The notes under the pieces are model-generated. The model was not told the DNA's origin, did not search any database, and saw only the letters and a list, made by a program, of their open reading frames with translations. This document shows positions 36,130-47,640 of a DNA stretch of 64,000 nucleotides, one piece after another. How positions within the stretch are numbered: the stretch's first letter is position 1; every line of letters begins with the position of its first letter. The DNA is from Timema cristinae. Its lineage: Eukaryota; Arthropoda; Insecta; Phasmatodea; Timematidae. The position numbers were made by a program, and so were the translations under genes. The DNA is taken from contig JBCFYV010001001.1 of NCBI GenBank assembly GCA_039000515.1, forward strand, positions 3,058,358-3,122,357. The letters are read 5' to 3'.

Positions 36130-36505
36130 GGTGGGGATGTAGGGAACTTGAGAAAGACCAGTGTTTTTGCAATTTTAATAGCGAAACTTTTTTGGTCAAA
36201 ATTAATAATATATGGCTTCAGTAGAAACACAGAATTTAATTTCCTTCACATGGTGATATCAACAGTTAAAGAATATCTGTCAAAAGCATAGTGGAATTTG
36301 ATGATAAAGTTTTTAAGTGAACATAAAAAGTTGTCATTAAATTCAAGGACCCCTTTGACAGATTCAATAACTGGTGGAGTCACCATGTGAGGAAAATTAA
36401 ACCATGTTTCTACTGGAGCAGTATTTTATTTTATTTTGACCAAATAATCTCTGATAATAAAGCTGCAAACACTTGGCTTTTCCCAAGTTCTCTACATCCT
36501 CAACC
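36130..36505. mobile_element. MITE family M1, copy 3
   Basis: Left 'ttaaggtggggatgtaggga' includes the TTAA. Right 'ctctacatcctcaacc' is a decayed inverted copy, followed by AAAA instead of TTAA. Internal landmarks 'gtgatatcaacag', 'ttgacagattcaataactg' and 'tctactggagcagtatttta' are present. 376 bp. Confidence 0.8.
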
Positions 36506-36509
36506 AAAA

Positions 36510-37255
36510 AGCGGCTCGACACATGCGCTATTCATCTACGATTATTCATTACACGCCATGAATCACGTTAAGAGTGGATAACATAATAATCTAATGATAA
36601 AACTCTCAAGTTGTCCTTGATATCATCATTGTTTTTATATTTTCTTCTTTATAAACTATTCCAAATTGTATTTTTTGTTTCTTAAACACATTTGGAAACA
36701 TATTATTATTTCATGATATAGATAGATTTACACTATGCGTGAATTTGTGATTTGTAGATCATAATTCGCGATTCGCGTTAAATTTACGAATATTGTGAAT
36801 GTAATCATAGGTCTTCAATGTTCATGATTTATGACTCTTTGTTCAAGTTCATGATGATTCGCAGAAGAAACCTTATGTTTGTAAAATCAAAGGGAACGAA
36901 TCATTCTCAAACCATGATGCGTGAGCGATCTGTTCGCGATTTACTCGCCGAGTGCGCCAAGGTATCGAGAGGTCGAGTGGTTTGTCAGTGGCGATCATAG
37001 AATCCGAGTGGCCGAAGGTACGAGTTCCGACCTAAGTGAACATATCCGGGGTCTTTTCTTGGTACTAAACGAGTTAGTGGGTCTGAGAGAAGACAAATAA
37101 TGTTGCTATCAAATATAAGATCATACTTGAGGAATACATACACTCTGCTCCACATAAATTATATATGTAGGACTATTAGAAAGTTTATAAAATATGTTGA
37201 TATTGTTATATATAACTATAGAAATAGTCTTATATAATATTTATATGTTGGTTCT
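36510..37255. other. No gene recognised
   Basis: A mildly GC-richer segment at 36900-37060 has a tRNA-like phrase 'gagtggccgaaggtacgag' but lacks clear A and B boxes. The rest is AT-rich. Confidence 0.35.
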
Positions 37256-37257
37256 AT

Positions 37258-37321
37258 ATATATAATATATATTAGTATATATTATATTATATATATATAT
37301 ATATATATATTTATATTATAT
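37258..37321. repeat. TA-rich microsatellite
   Basis: Mostly alternating TA, pure at about 37289-37310. Confidence 0.85.
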
Positions 37322-37611
37322 GTACTCCCCTTATAAAAAATCACTATTTAGCGAGCTTGTCCGGAGTAGAACCCCAACCCGAAGGTCCAAGAGCACTCAC
37401 GGACTTGATGAAACAATCAATAGTCACGGGTAGAGGGGGACTCATGTAGAGGGGTCAACATAGGGGAGGTAGGGTGGTAGGGTGGAGGGGTAAACCCGGG
37501 GGACCACACCACAGTTTCACAGCCAGTGATGGAGGAACACAACCCTCCCTCCTCCCTCCTCCCTTCGCCATCTCGACATCTTTTGATGTGTTTCCAGTGA
37601 GGAGGGAGCAA

Positions 37612-38935
37612 GCGCAGCTACAGTACAGGCTGTTACAGAACAAATACAAGTACTACAGCAAGCGCAGCTACAGTACAGGCTGTTACAGAACAAATACAAG
37701 TACTACAGCAGGCGCAGCTACAGTACAGGTTGTTACAGAACAAATACAAGTACTACAGCAGGCGCAGCTACAGTACAGGCTGTTACAGAACAAATACAAG
37801 TACTACAGCAAGCGCAGCTACAGTACAGGCTGTTACAGAACAAATACAAGTACTACAGCAGGCGCATCTACAGTACAGGTTGTTACAGAACAAATACAAG
37901 TACTACAGCAGGCGCAGCTACAGTAAGGTGTTACAGAACCAAATAACAAGTACACAGCAGGCACAGCTACAGTACAGGCTGTTACAGAACATATACAAGT
38001 ACTACAGCAAGCGTAGATACAGTACAGGCTGGTACAGAACAAATACAAGTACTACAGCAGGTGTAGTACAGTCAGGCTGTTACAGAACAAATACAAGTAC
38101 TACAGCAGGCGTAGATACAGTGCAGGTGGTTACAGAACATATACAAGTACTACAGCAAGCGTAGATACAGTACAGGCGGTTACAGAACAAATATAAGTAC
38201 TACAGCAAGCGTAGATACAGTACAAGGGGTTACAGAACAAATACAAGTACTACAGCAGGCGCAGCTACAGTACAGGCTGTTACAGAACAAATACAAGTAC
38301 TACAGTAGGCGTAGGTACAGTACAGGCTGTTACAGAACAAATACAAGTATTACAGCAGGCGTAGGTACAGTACAGGCTGTTACAGAACAAATACAAGTAC
38401 TCCAGCAGTGTAGGTACAGTGCAGGCTGTTACAGAACAAATACAAGTACTACAGCAAGCGTAGATACAGTACAGGCGGTTACAGAACAAATACAAGTACT
38501 ACAGCAGGCGCAGCTACAGTACAGGCTGTTACAGAACAAATACAAGTACTACAGTAGCGTAGGTACAGTACAGGCTGTTACAGAACAAATACAAGTATTA
38601 CAGCAGGCGTAGGTACAGTACAGGCTGTTACAGAACAAATACAAGTACTCAGCAAGTGTAGTACAGTGCAGGCTGTTACAGAACAAATACAAGTACTACA
38701 GCAGGCATAGCTACAGTACAGGCTGTTACAGAACAAATACAAGTACTACAGCAAGCGTAGATACAGTACAGGCTGTTACAGAACAAATACTATTACTACA
38801 GCAAGCGTAGATACAGTACAGGCTGTTACAGAACAAATAAAAGTACTCAGCAAGCGTAGGTACAGTACAGGCTGTTACAGAACAAATACATTACTACAGC
38901 AGGCATAGCTACAGTACAGGCTGTTACAGAACCAA
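37612..38935. repeat. 50-bp tandem array, about 26 units
   Basis: The unit begins 'gcgcagctacagtacaggct', then 'gttacagaacaaatacaagt' and 'actacagcaa'. The clean part at 37621-37920 has an exact 50-bp period. Later units carry small indels and G/A and C/T changes. Because 50 is not a multiple of three, all frames are sampled. Long frames here are artefacts. Confidence 0.95.
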
Positions 38936-38939
38936 TATA

Positions 38940-40125
38940 AGCAGAGGAAGAATTAGTTTACCCCCATTTACTTTGTAGGCTTTTGATGATGATGATGATA
39001 ATAATAGTAATAATGATAATAATAGATATTAAATTAATGATATTATTAATGATGATAATAATACCGTCTTTATTTGGGTGAAGTTAATGTGAGATGGAAG
39101 GAAGGAAATGAAACCTAAGGACTGTTTTTGTAAGGTATAATTTATAAGAGAATATTTTTCGCCAAACTAAATAAACATTTTTCCTGTATGCCCTAGGCCC
39201 TAAGCTATAGGTTACATTTAGTTTAATTTTTGAGTAGAGTTTAAGAAATTGCTGTCGAAAGAAATTGTAATCTGAAATTGTGGCATTCTTTAGTATATTT
39301 TTTAAATTTGAAATTTTTTGGTACATCATTAAAAAAAGAGAGAGAGAGATAAACTAAAATTGGTTGTGTGGATCTCCGGGATTATTTGTTGATAGAAATC
39401 GCTCATGTATTAAATGTAGGCTATAAAGTAATTACGCATCAATTAATATCATTGAGACTTTGGTTGTTGCGCCAAGGATGACACATATTTTACTTCAATG
39501 GTTTTGAAAGATATAACTATGGTGGGCATTTGTTTTATTTAGAAACAGTAGGACAACAAATAGGTATCAAACATGAATATGTATATGTAGACATATGTGT
39601 TTTAAAAAAAGGAGAAATAGTGTTTATAGAGGTAACATAAACACTCACTTTTAATTGCTAATTAAAGTTGACACTGAGTTACATCAAGATACAACAATTA
39701 AGATAACATTAGTTTCATCGTAAATTTTAAGGAACGAATATTAATGTCAAGAAAAACTTCGCCCTCACAGATAAATTTAAATTTTAACTTATTTTAATTT
39801 TATTATTTACTATAAATACATTTAGTATGTTGACTGTTAATTACTTCAAACTAATATTTCAGTACCAATGCTCAATAATAGTTACCATTAGGCCTATAAG
39901 CGTAGCAACTCACGGAACAAGGAGAGATGTAGGCCTATGTAGCAAAAAAAAAGTGAAACGTAGGTATAGGACACTAATTTTGATATGAAGTACGTTCTGA
40001 AAGGTGTTTTCCTACCAAAATCTCGCCACAGAGTGTTCCAACGTTTTTCATCCCACGGGCCAAATCTGATTACCAGTTTGCTACGCAGGCCGAAGATTGT
40101 ATAGTTAGTAACTTAATATAGGCCT
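38940..40125. other. No gene recognised; GAT/AAT microsatellite at the start
   Basis: 38985-39065 is an impure GAT/AAT run, and an AG run lies near 39340. Nothing coding is supported. Confidence 0.4.
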
Positions 40126-40129
40126 TACT

Positions 40130-41075
40130 AGTTATTTATTCTATGGCGTTAGGAACTAGAAAGTTTATTGCCGGCCTTACAAAAGTACGCCACCTAGCCC
40201 TATCTTGATCTAATAAGCCTACTATCCATCTAATTACACCCTATCTCTTTCAGATATATCCTAATGTTATCCTCACATCTCTGTCTAGTTCCTCCCAATG
40301 GTCTCTTACCATTGAGTTTGCCATTCAGTATTCTGAACATGGTTCTAGATTCTTCCATTCGTGCTGCATGTCCTGTCCACCGTCATCTACAAAACTTGAT
40401 TACTCTAACAATGTCTTGTGACGATCACATGGTCTATAACTCACCATTATGTAACCTCATCCCTTTTTGGACCAAATATCTTCGCAAGCACCTTGTTTTC
40501 AATCACCCTACATTTGTTTTCGTCATGTAAAATAAGAGACCTCGTTTCACTCACACCCATTGAAAACGTGTAAAATTATTGTTTTGTGTACATTCTGAGT
40601 TTTACATTTCTTGAAAGCAAACGAGATGTCAACAACTTACTGACCAAGTTATATCATGTGTTTCTCGACTGAATTATTTTCCTAATTTCCAATCTAATAT
40701 CGTTATTGCTAGTTAAAATTGTTCCTAAACATTTAGTCATTAACCCTGTCAAATGATATGTTGTTCAAAGTAATCTGTAAGTTGTCGTCCCCAATCTGTG
40801 TTCTCTGTGTGTTTTATAAGTAGTCTTTTGATCATTCACTTCTAAACCTATTTCCTTACCAGCAACTAGTATAACGTCTGCATTTCTTGCAACAGCTCCC
40901 TTACTATTATCCAGCAGAGCTAAATCATACACGTATCCTAATAGCTGTATTGTACCGTTTGAATGCCAGCTTTTCTCTACTCTCTTGCATTACCCTAATA
41001 GCATACTTTATGGCTAGATTAAAAAGTAATTAGGAAAGTATATCTCCTTGTTTCAATCCATTAATACGGATTCAC
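40130..41075 (-). pseudogene. LINE ORF2 remnant, different family from the other two
   Basis: The minus strand reads 'NGLKQGDILS' and 'LLFNLAIKYAIRVMQES' near 41060-40990. The usual YADD palm box appears as a damaged 'GYVYDLALLD', then 'GKEIGLEVNDQKTTY'. Further on come 'SKLLTSRLLSRNVKLRMYTK', 'CRVIENKVLAKIFGPKRDEV' near 40500 and 'LNGK...RPLGRN'. This is the order of an insect LINE ORF2 from the palm to the C-terminus. There are many stops and shifts. The 45-bp array begins at its upstream edge. Confidence 0.8.
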
Positions 41076-41084
41076 ACTAAGAGG

Positions 41085-41985
41085 GCTGTGCGCCGGCTGT
41101 GTCATGTCACTACCATTCACAATCACAAGACTGTGCGCCGGCTGTGTCGTGTCGCTACCATTCACAATCACTAGACTGTGCGCCGGCTGTGTCATGTCAC
41201 TACCATTCACAATCACAAGACTGTGCGCCGGCTGTGTCGTGTCACTACCATTCACAATCACAAGACTGTGCGCCGGCTGTGTCGTGTCGCTACCATTCAC
41301 AATCACAAGACTGTGCGCCGGCTGTGTCGTGTCTCTACCATTCACAATAACAAGACTGTGCGCCGGCTGTGTCGTGTCTCTAACATTCACAATCACAAGA
41401 CTGTGCGCCGGCTGTGTCGTGTCGCTACCATTCACAATCACAAGACTGTGCGCCGGCTGTGTCGTGTCTCTACCATTCACAATCACAAGACTGTGCGCCG
41501 GCTGTGTCGTGTCTCTACCATTCACAATCACAAGACTGTGCGCCGGCTGTGTCGTGTCGCTACCATTCACAATCACAAGACTGTGCGCCGGCTGTGTCGT
41601 GTCGCTACCATTCACAATCACAAGACTGTGCGCCGGCTGTGTCGTGTCGCTACCATTCACAATCACAAGACTGTGCGCCGGCTGTGTCGTGTCGCTACCA
41701 TTCACAATAACAAGACTGTACGCTGGCTGTGTCGTGTCGCTACCATTCACAATCACAAGACTGTGCGCCGGCTGTGTCGTGTCTCTACCATTCACAATCA
41801 CAAGACTATGCGCCGGCTGTGTCGTGTCGCTACCATTCACAATCACAAGACTGTACGCTGGCTGTGTCGTGTTACTACCATTCACAATCACAAGACTGTG
41901 CGCTGGCTGTGTCATGTCGCTACCATTCACAATCACAAGACTGTGCGCCGGCTGTGTCATGTCGCTAACATTCACAATCAAGTTG
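41085..41985 (+). repeat. 45-bp tandem array, orientation 1, about 20 units
   Basis: The unit starts 'gactgtgcgccggctgtgtc', then 'gtgtcgctaccattcacaat' and 'cacaa'. The period is a steady 45 bp. Variation is mainly G/A and C/T at CpG positions. Because 45 is 15 codons, plus- and minus-strand frames stay open for 300 or more codons. I regard none as genes. Confidence 0.96.
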
Positions 41986-42416
41986 TATTCACACAGAGAG
42001 GGCTGTGCGCCTGCTGTGCATCGACCGTGATCCAACTGTGTCCTCTTGGATTGATTCAGAGGTGTTCTGTCAAGACCACGGTCCAGACGGTCTGGAACAG
42101 TAGGCACACTCCTGTCAGTGTGAGTTGAAATTCGAGTAATCTATGGTCGACCATGTGTCGTTTCTCCTAGTTCGGCTTCTTCCGACAAATGCGAACTTCC
42201 ACGATGGTTCTTATTTACACTCTGACAACATTCCAGCACATCTTTTGTGTGCAGTAATTATGGCATAAGGAAACTTAATAGTTTTGCTACAAATATATAA
42301 TTTACAACATAAAAAAATTATGATTATAATCTCATTAAAGAAGTAATTGGAGAGAGATAGCGAAAAACTCATGTCAAAAGTAGTTTACGATGACCAAAGT
42401 ATTCGGAGCATGTTAG
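41986..42416. other. Spacer between the two 45-bp arrays
   Basis: The first 150 bp contain one more 'gagggctgtgcgcc' and a 'gaccacggtccagacggtct' stretch resembling 5955-5995, so it may be the rest of the seeding element. The remainder is AT-rich. Confidence 0.5.
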
Positions 42417-44635
42417 TGACACGACACAGCCGGCACACAGTCTTGTGATTGTGAATGGTAGAAACATGACATAGCTGGCGCACAGTCTTGTGATTGTGAA
42501 TGGTAGTGACACGACACGCTAGGCGCACAGTCTTGTGATTGTGAATGCTAGAGACATGACACAGTCGGCGCACAGTCTTGTGATTGTGAATGGTAGAAAC
42601 ATGAAACAGCTGGCGCACAGTCTTGTGATTGTGAATGGTAGCAACACGACACAGCCATCGCACAGTCTTGTGATTGTGAATGGTAGCGACACGACACAGC
42701 CTGCGCACAGTCTTGTGATTGTGAATGGTAGCGACACGACTCAGCCGGGCACAGTCTTGTGATTGTGAATGGTAGAAACATGACACAGCCGGCGCACAGT
42801 CTTGTGATTGTGAATGGTAGAGACATGACATAGCCGGCGCATAGTCTTGTGATTGTGAATGGTAGTGACACGACACAGCCTGCGCACAGTCTTGTGATTG
42901 TGAATGAATGGTAGCGACACGACACAGCCGGCGCACAGTCTTGTGATTGTGAATGGTAGCGACACGACACAGCCGGCGCAACAGTCTTGTGATTGTGAAT
43001 GGTAGAAACATGACACAGCCGGCGCACAGTCTTGTGATTGTGAATGGTAGAAACATGACACAGCCGGCGCACAGTCTTGTGATTGTGAATGGTAGAGACA
43101 TAACATAGCCGGCGCACATCTTTTGATTGTGAATGGTAGCGACACACGATACACACAGCCGGCGCATAGTCTTGTGATTGTGAATGAATGATAGCGACAC
43201 GATACAGCCAGCGCACAGTCTTGTGATTGTGAATGGTAGCGACACGACACAGCCGGCGCACAGTCTTGTGATTGTGAATGGTAAAACATGACACAGCCGG
43301 CGCACAGTCTTGTGATTGTGAATGGTAGAAATATGACATAGCCGGCGCACAGTCTTGTGATTGTGAATGGTAGCAACACGACACAGCCGGCGCACAGTCT
43401 TGTGATTGTGAATGGTAGAGACATGACACAGCCGGACACACAGTCTTGTGATTGTGAATGGGAGAGACATGACACAGCCAGCGCACAGTCTTGTGATTGT
43501 GAATAATGGTAGCGACACGACACAGCCGGCGCACAGTCTTGTGATTGTGAATGGTAGAGACATGACACAGCCGGCGCACATTCTTGTGATTGTGAATGGT
43601 AGCACACGACACAGCCGGCCACAGTCTTGTGATTGTGAATGGTAGCAACACGACACAGCCAGCGTACAGTCTTGTGATTGTGAATGGTAGCAACACGACA
43701 CAGCCAGCGTACAGTCTTGTGATTGTGAATGGTAGAGACATGACACAGCCGCGACAGTCTTGTGATTGTGAATGGTAGAGACACGACACAGCGGCGCACA
43801 GTCTTGTGATTGAGAATGGTAGAGACACGACATAGCCGACGCACAGTCTTGTGATTGTGAATGGTAGTACACGACACAGCCAGGCGTACAGTCTTGTGAT
43901 TGTGAATGGTAGCGACACGACACAGCCGGCGCACAGTCTTGTGATTGTGAATGGTAGAGACACGACACAGCCGGCGCACAGTCTTGTGATTGTGAATGGT
44001 AGAGACACGACACAGCCGGCGCACAGTCTTGTGATTGTGAATGGTAGAGACATGACACAGCCGGTGCACAGTCTTGTGATTGAGAATGGTAGCGACACGA
44101 CATAGCCGGCGCACAGTCTTGTGATTGTGAATGGTAGAGACATGACACAGCTGGCGCACAGTCTTGTGATTGTGAATGGTAGTGACACGACACAGCCGGC
44201 GCACAGTCTTGTGATTGTGAATGGTAGAGACATGACACAGCCGGCGCACAGTCTTGTGATTGTGAATGGTAGTGACATGACACAGCCGGCGCACAGTCTT
44301 GTGATTGTGAATGGTAGCGACATGACACAGCCGGCGCACAGTCTTGTGATTGTGAATGGTAGGACATGACATAGCCGGCGCACAGTCTTGTGATTGTGAA
44401 TGGTAGCGACACGACACAGCCGGCGCACAGTCTTGTGATTGTGAATGGTAGAGACACGACACAGCCGGCGCACAGTCTTGTGATTGTGAATGGTAGAGAC
44501 ATGACACAGCCGGCGCACAGTCTTGTGATTGTGAATGGTAGAGACACGACACAGCCGGCGCACAGTCTTGTGATTGTGAATGGTAGCGACACGACACAGC
44601 CGGCGCACAGTCTTGTGATTGTGAATGGTAGTGAC
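42417..44635 (-). repeat. 45-bp tandem array, opposite orientation, about 49 units
   Basis: This is the reverse complement of the unit at 41085, written on the plus strand as 'cacagtcttgtgattgtgaa' and so on. It is longer and more decayed than the first array, with 1-4 bp indels every few units. The three minus-strand frames remain open for over 650 codons, but each frame switches between the same three peptide themes at the indels. That argues against selection on protein. Confidence 0.96.
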
Positions 44636-44639
44636 ACGA

Positions 44640-45785
44640 GGAAGCCAGAGTTGAGGATGTAGTAACCCTAGTCTCACCCCAGCCTTCTCGTCTCGCCATG
44701 GAGACGCTTGTATCCTTGTCGGTCTTTAGTGTCCGAGTCAAAGGGCGCGATTACAATCGTACCGCCACACTCTCGTCCAGTCAATGTCATCCTGTCAAGT
44801 TTCGTCATGGTAAATGTACTGTTAGAATTCGGAGTGATGACACGTGGTGCGTCATCGGATTTAATTCATTGAAATTTTGTTTTCTTTTAATTTTTGCATT
44901 GTAATTTTTTTTTCAAAACACGAGTAACTGGACAAATTACATAACAATCCAATTCCTGGGCTTAAACCAAGGCAGCCCTTTCTATGGGAACCTAAACATT
45001 TGCATCACAAAGATCCGAAGGAATTGAACGATGCGTAGGTTAGCATAAGTTGATGTTATATAGCAAGTTGAACATCCTCCATCTTAGATATCAAAACGAC
45101 AGGTGGCTGAGAGTGAGAGTGAGAGAATAGCTCTCGTCTTCAGTAGGTTCGTACAGTCTCGCTGAATTTCTCGTCCGGATCGTCTATTCGAGAGTGTAAA
45201 TGAGGCATCAGTGAGCGTGGGCCACATTTGGCCCATGGGCTGCCAGTTTGACCACACTGTCATACTATATTTTATAATTATATTAAAGAAAAAACCTTTC
45301 AGAACGAACTTCTTACCAAAAAAAATATCAATACATCCTACTTTCTTCCCTTTTCATATAATATGCACGGCCATGGTGACACAATCGATAGTCCGAGGGA
45401 GGTTAAGTCATATTATTAGACAGGAACTTTATTATTGTCTTTACAAGTGTACAGTACATAAGCTTTGTCAAAAAGAACTTGTGAATACAACTTCTCGAGA
45501 AAATAAAACCCAGGGATGGCGTCCCTTGCACTAGCACAGTTCAATCCAAAATATTATTTTTTCTGATTTCAAAAAGAATTATACTTTTGGAATTACTTGG
45601 TTAAAAACCTTGTACGTATGGATGTAGTATATTTTGTTCTGTAGGACAGAAAGACATCACACCTAAAAAGACAAAGATCATTACTGGAAAGAATCTACAT
45701 CCATTACTGTTTCCAGACTGTGGCCTGGCTCAGTTTTTATTCAAGCCATATATGTTCCACTACCGACTGGCTAGGCCTGTCATAG
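44640..45785. other. No gene recognised; one hAT-like terminus
   Basis: 'gggccacatttggcccatgg' followed by 'gctgccagtttgaccacact' at 45215-45262 has the spelling of a hAT right terminus. No matching left end is adjacent. The short frame at 44698-44904 resembles nothing I know. Confidence 0.4.
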
Positions 45786-45789
45786 CTTC

Positions 45790-45975
45790 ATATACTTTAT
45801 AATATAACTTAAGACTAAGACAGGCACAACATCCAGTCCCCAGCCGTTAATGTAATAATATGAAAGGGTAAACCCACATTTCACCAATGATAAAATTTTC
45901 GGCCATGCCGGGAATCAAACCCGGGACCCTTAGCTCAGTAAAGGGACACTTTACCGACTGGGATAAGGTGTCGGA
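45790..45975 (-). repeat. tRNA-headed SINE-like element (family D)
   Basis: On the minus strand the head has an A-box-like 'cagtcggtaaagtgtc', an anticodon-arm-like stem (cccttt/aaggg) and a B-box 'cgggtttgattcccgg'. The ~110-bp body is unlike SINE-A or B. No tail or target duplication is clear. A true tRNA is unlikely because acceptor ends do not pair. Confidence 0.5.
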
Positions 45976-46202
45976 TTCAATTCTGGAAATATTGATAGTG
46001 TCCTTTTCTTCATTTTTTAGTCAGTCAAAAATTCCAGGAATGAAATTCCAGACGATCAGAGCTACATTTTCTTCAACTTTGAGTGTTAATATGACCAGAC
46101 GATTTATTTCAATGTTCTATAGTTGTGGTAACTAACCTTTTTTGTTCGCAGACCCTTGAATTTAATTTCTCTTCGATCTTGTACCTTCAACATTACTGGT
46201 GC

Positions 46203-46821
46203 CAGGGCCGCCCTTTAACATACGTGCAGCTCTGGGCAAACGTCTTTTGTGGGGTCCCCAAGTATCCGCCTTACCCCCTCTCCAAATTTTTTATTGTTTT
46301 TGTTTATTGTTACTACAGTAATTTACACCAATATACCAATTTTCAGCCATATAAGGTATCAGGAAATTCCCTAAAAGGTAAATGGATGTAATCATTAATG
46401 ATAGAAACATTGTTTCTATATACATAAGGGTTGATTTCTCCCCAACCCCTAGTTCAATTATCTTCCCTCACAAACTCGATCTGTATAAAGACACAAAAAA
46501 ACAACTGTGACAAGTTAGAATTAAATCAGTTAATACATTCCGAAGTTATCGTGAGTTATATCCACCTTAGAAAAACAGGCAAACGCAAATCGATGGAGTT
46601 AAAACGTAGAGCTAGCTTCACTCGTTCAATAAATAAAAATCCATAATTATGGTTTTATTTGTTTTACACTTTAACAATATTTGATAGATCGCAGGGAGGG
46701 AGCCTGATATATGATGACGCAAGCAAAAAAATTTCCATCCCAACTTGTTTTTCCCCTGTCACCTAAACAAACGTGGGGCCCTGTGGGCCGCACTGTTCGC
46801 ACACCCCTTAGGGTGGCCCTG
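46203..46821. mobile_element. hAT-like non-autonomous element
   Basis: The left end 'cagggccgccctttaac' and the reverse complement of the right end, 'cagggccaccctaag', match over the outer 12-15 bp. The flanking 8-mers 'actggtgc' (46195-46202) and 'gttggtgc' (46822-46829) agree at 6 of 8. CAGGGCCGCC is a common hAT terminus. No transposase. Confidence 0.65.
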
Positions 46822-46947
46822 GTTGGTGCCTACTCATTCACGGTAGGAATTTCTCTCTGTAAGGTCTTTTTTCTACAATATCCCGCTATATAATAGATTC
46901 TGGTAGGAAAAGGCCTTTCAGAAAATATTCTACAGAGAACGGACTTT

Positions 46948-47640
46948 AGGTAAGCATCCACTGGTCCACATCGTACGCATCAAACATCGACAATGCGATG
47001 GAATTCCGTGAGGCAGTTTAAAACTCAATGGGTGCGATGCGTGCGATGCGTGCGATGCGGACCAGTGGACGGACTCCCCGACATTCGTATCATTCGCATT
47101 CAGAATTCCCGGCTTTGTTCTCTTTCTTTAGTTTAGAGAGGGGCAGTACAGTTAGTTAACTGTCGGGAAAAGTTCAAAGTGATTTAGTTCATTGAAATGA
47201 GCAGTTCATTTACCTAGTCCAACTGTTCACGAACTACTTTTTGTGGGTCAGTTATTATTTCACCTTCACATCACTAGTTACATAGTACTCACAAATCAAA
47301 TATAGAACTTATTTAAAATTAAATAAAAAAATACTTAAATAAAATAAAGAGCAATTTTTTTTATCAGAAAAATAATAGTTTAAAGTCAAATTAGATTAGT
47401 TACAACAGCACCAGCTGTTAGAGTAATGATAGCATCCTATATCCTAACGACCACCCGTGCCAGTGATGTCATTATAGATATTAGGATAGTTATGATCATT
47501 GTTTGGAAACCATTCTGCTCCAAATGCACTAAATAAATCCGATTCGTGCGATGTGGACCAGTGAGCGGACTCTCATTAAAATTAAATGTAAATAATTCAA
47601 AAATACAATTCGTGCTATGTGGATAAGTGGACGTTTGCCT
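46948..47640. mobile_element. TIR element with ~30-bp ends and internal repeats of the end
   Basis: The left end 'aggtaagcatccactggtcc' and the reverse complement of the right end, 'aggcaaacgtccacttatcc', agree at about three quarters of positions and extend inward. The same end motif recurs inverted at 47050-47080 and 47545-47575 ('gcggaccagtggacgg', 'gtggaccagtgagcgg'). This suggests nested or rearranged copies. Superfamily unknown. Confidence 0.55.

Noticed and set aside
37474..38164. Frames of 144-150 codons in the 50-bp array
   Set aside because: The repeat phase shifts every unit, so the peptide is just the three frames of the unit joined.
41061..42128. Frames of 308-348 codons on both strands as repeat-protein genes
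   Set aside because: The unit length of 15 codons keeps several frames open by chance. There is no signal peptide, splice site or promoter support.
42385..44741. Very long minus-strand frames (666-750 codons) as protein genes
   Set aside because: They lie entirely in the 45-bp array. All three phases are open, and each switches peptide theme at indels, which selection on a protein would not allow.
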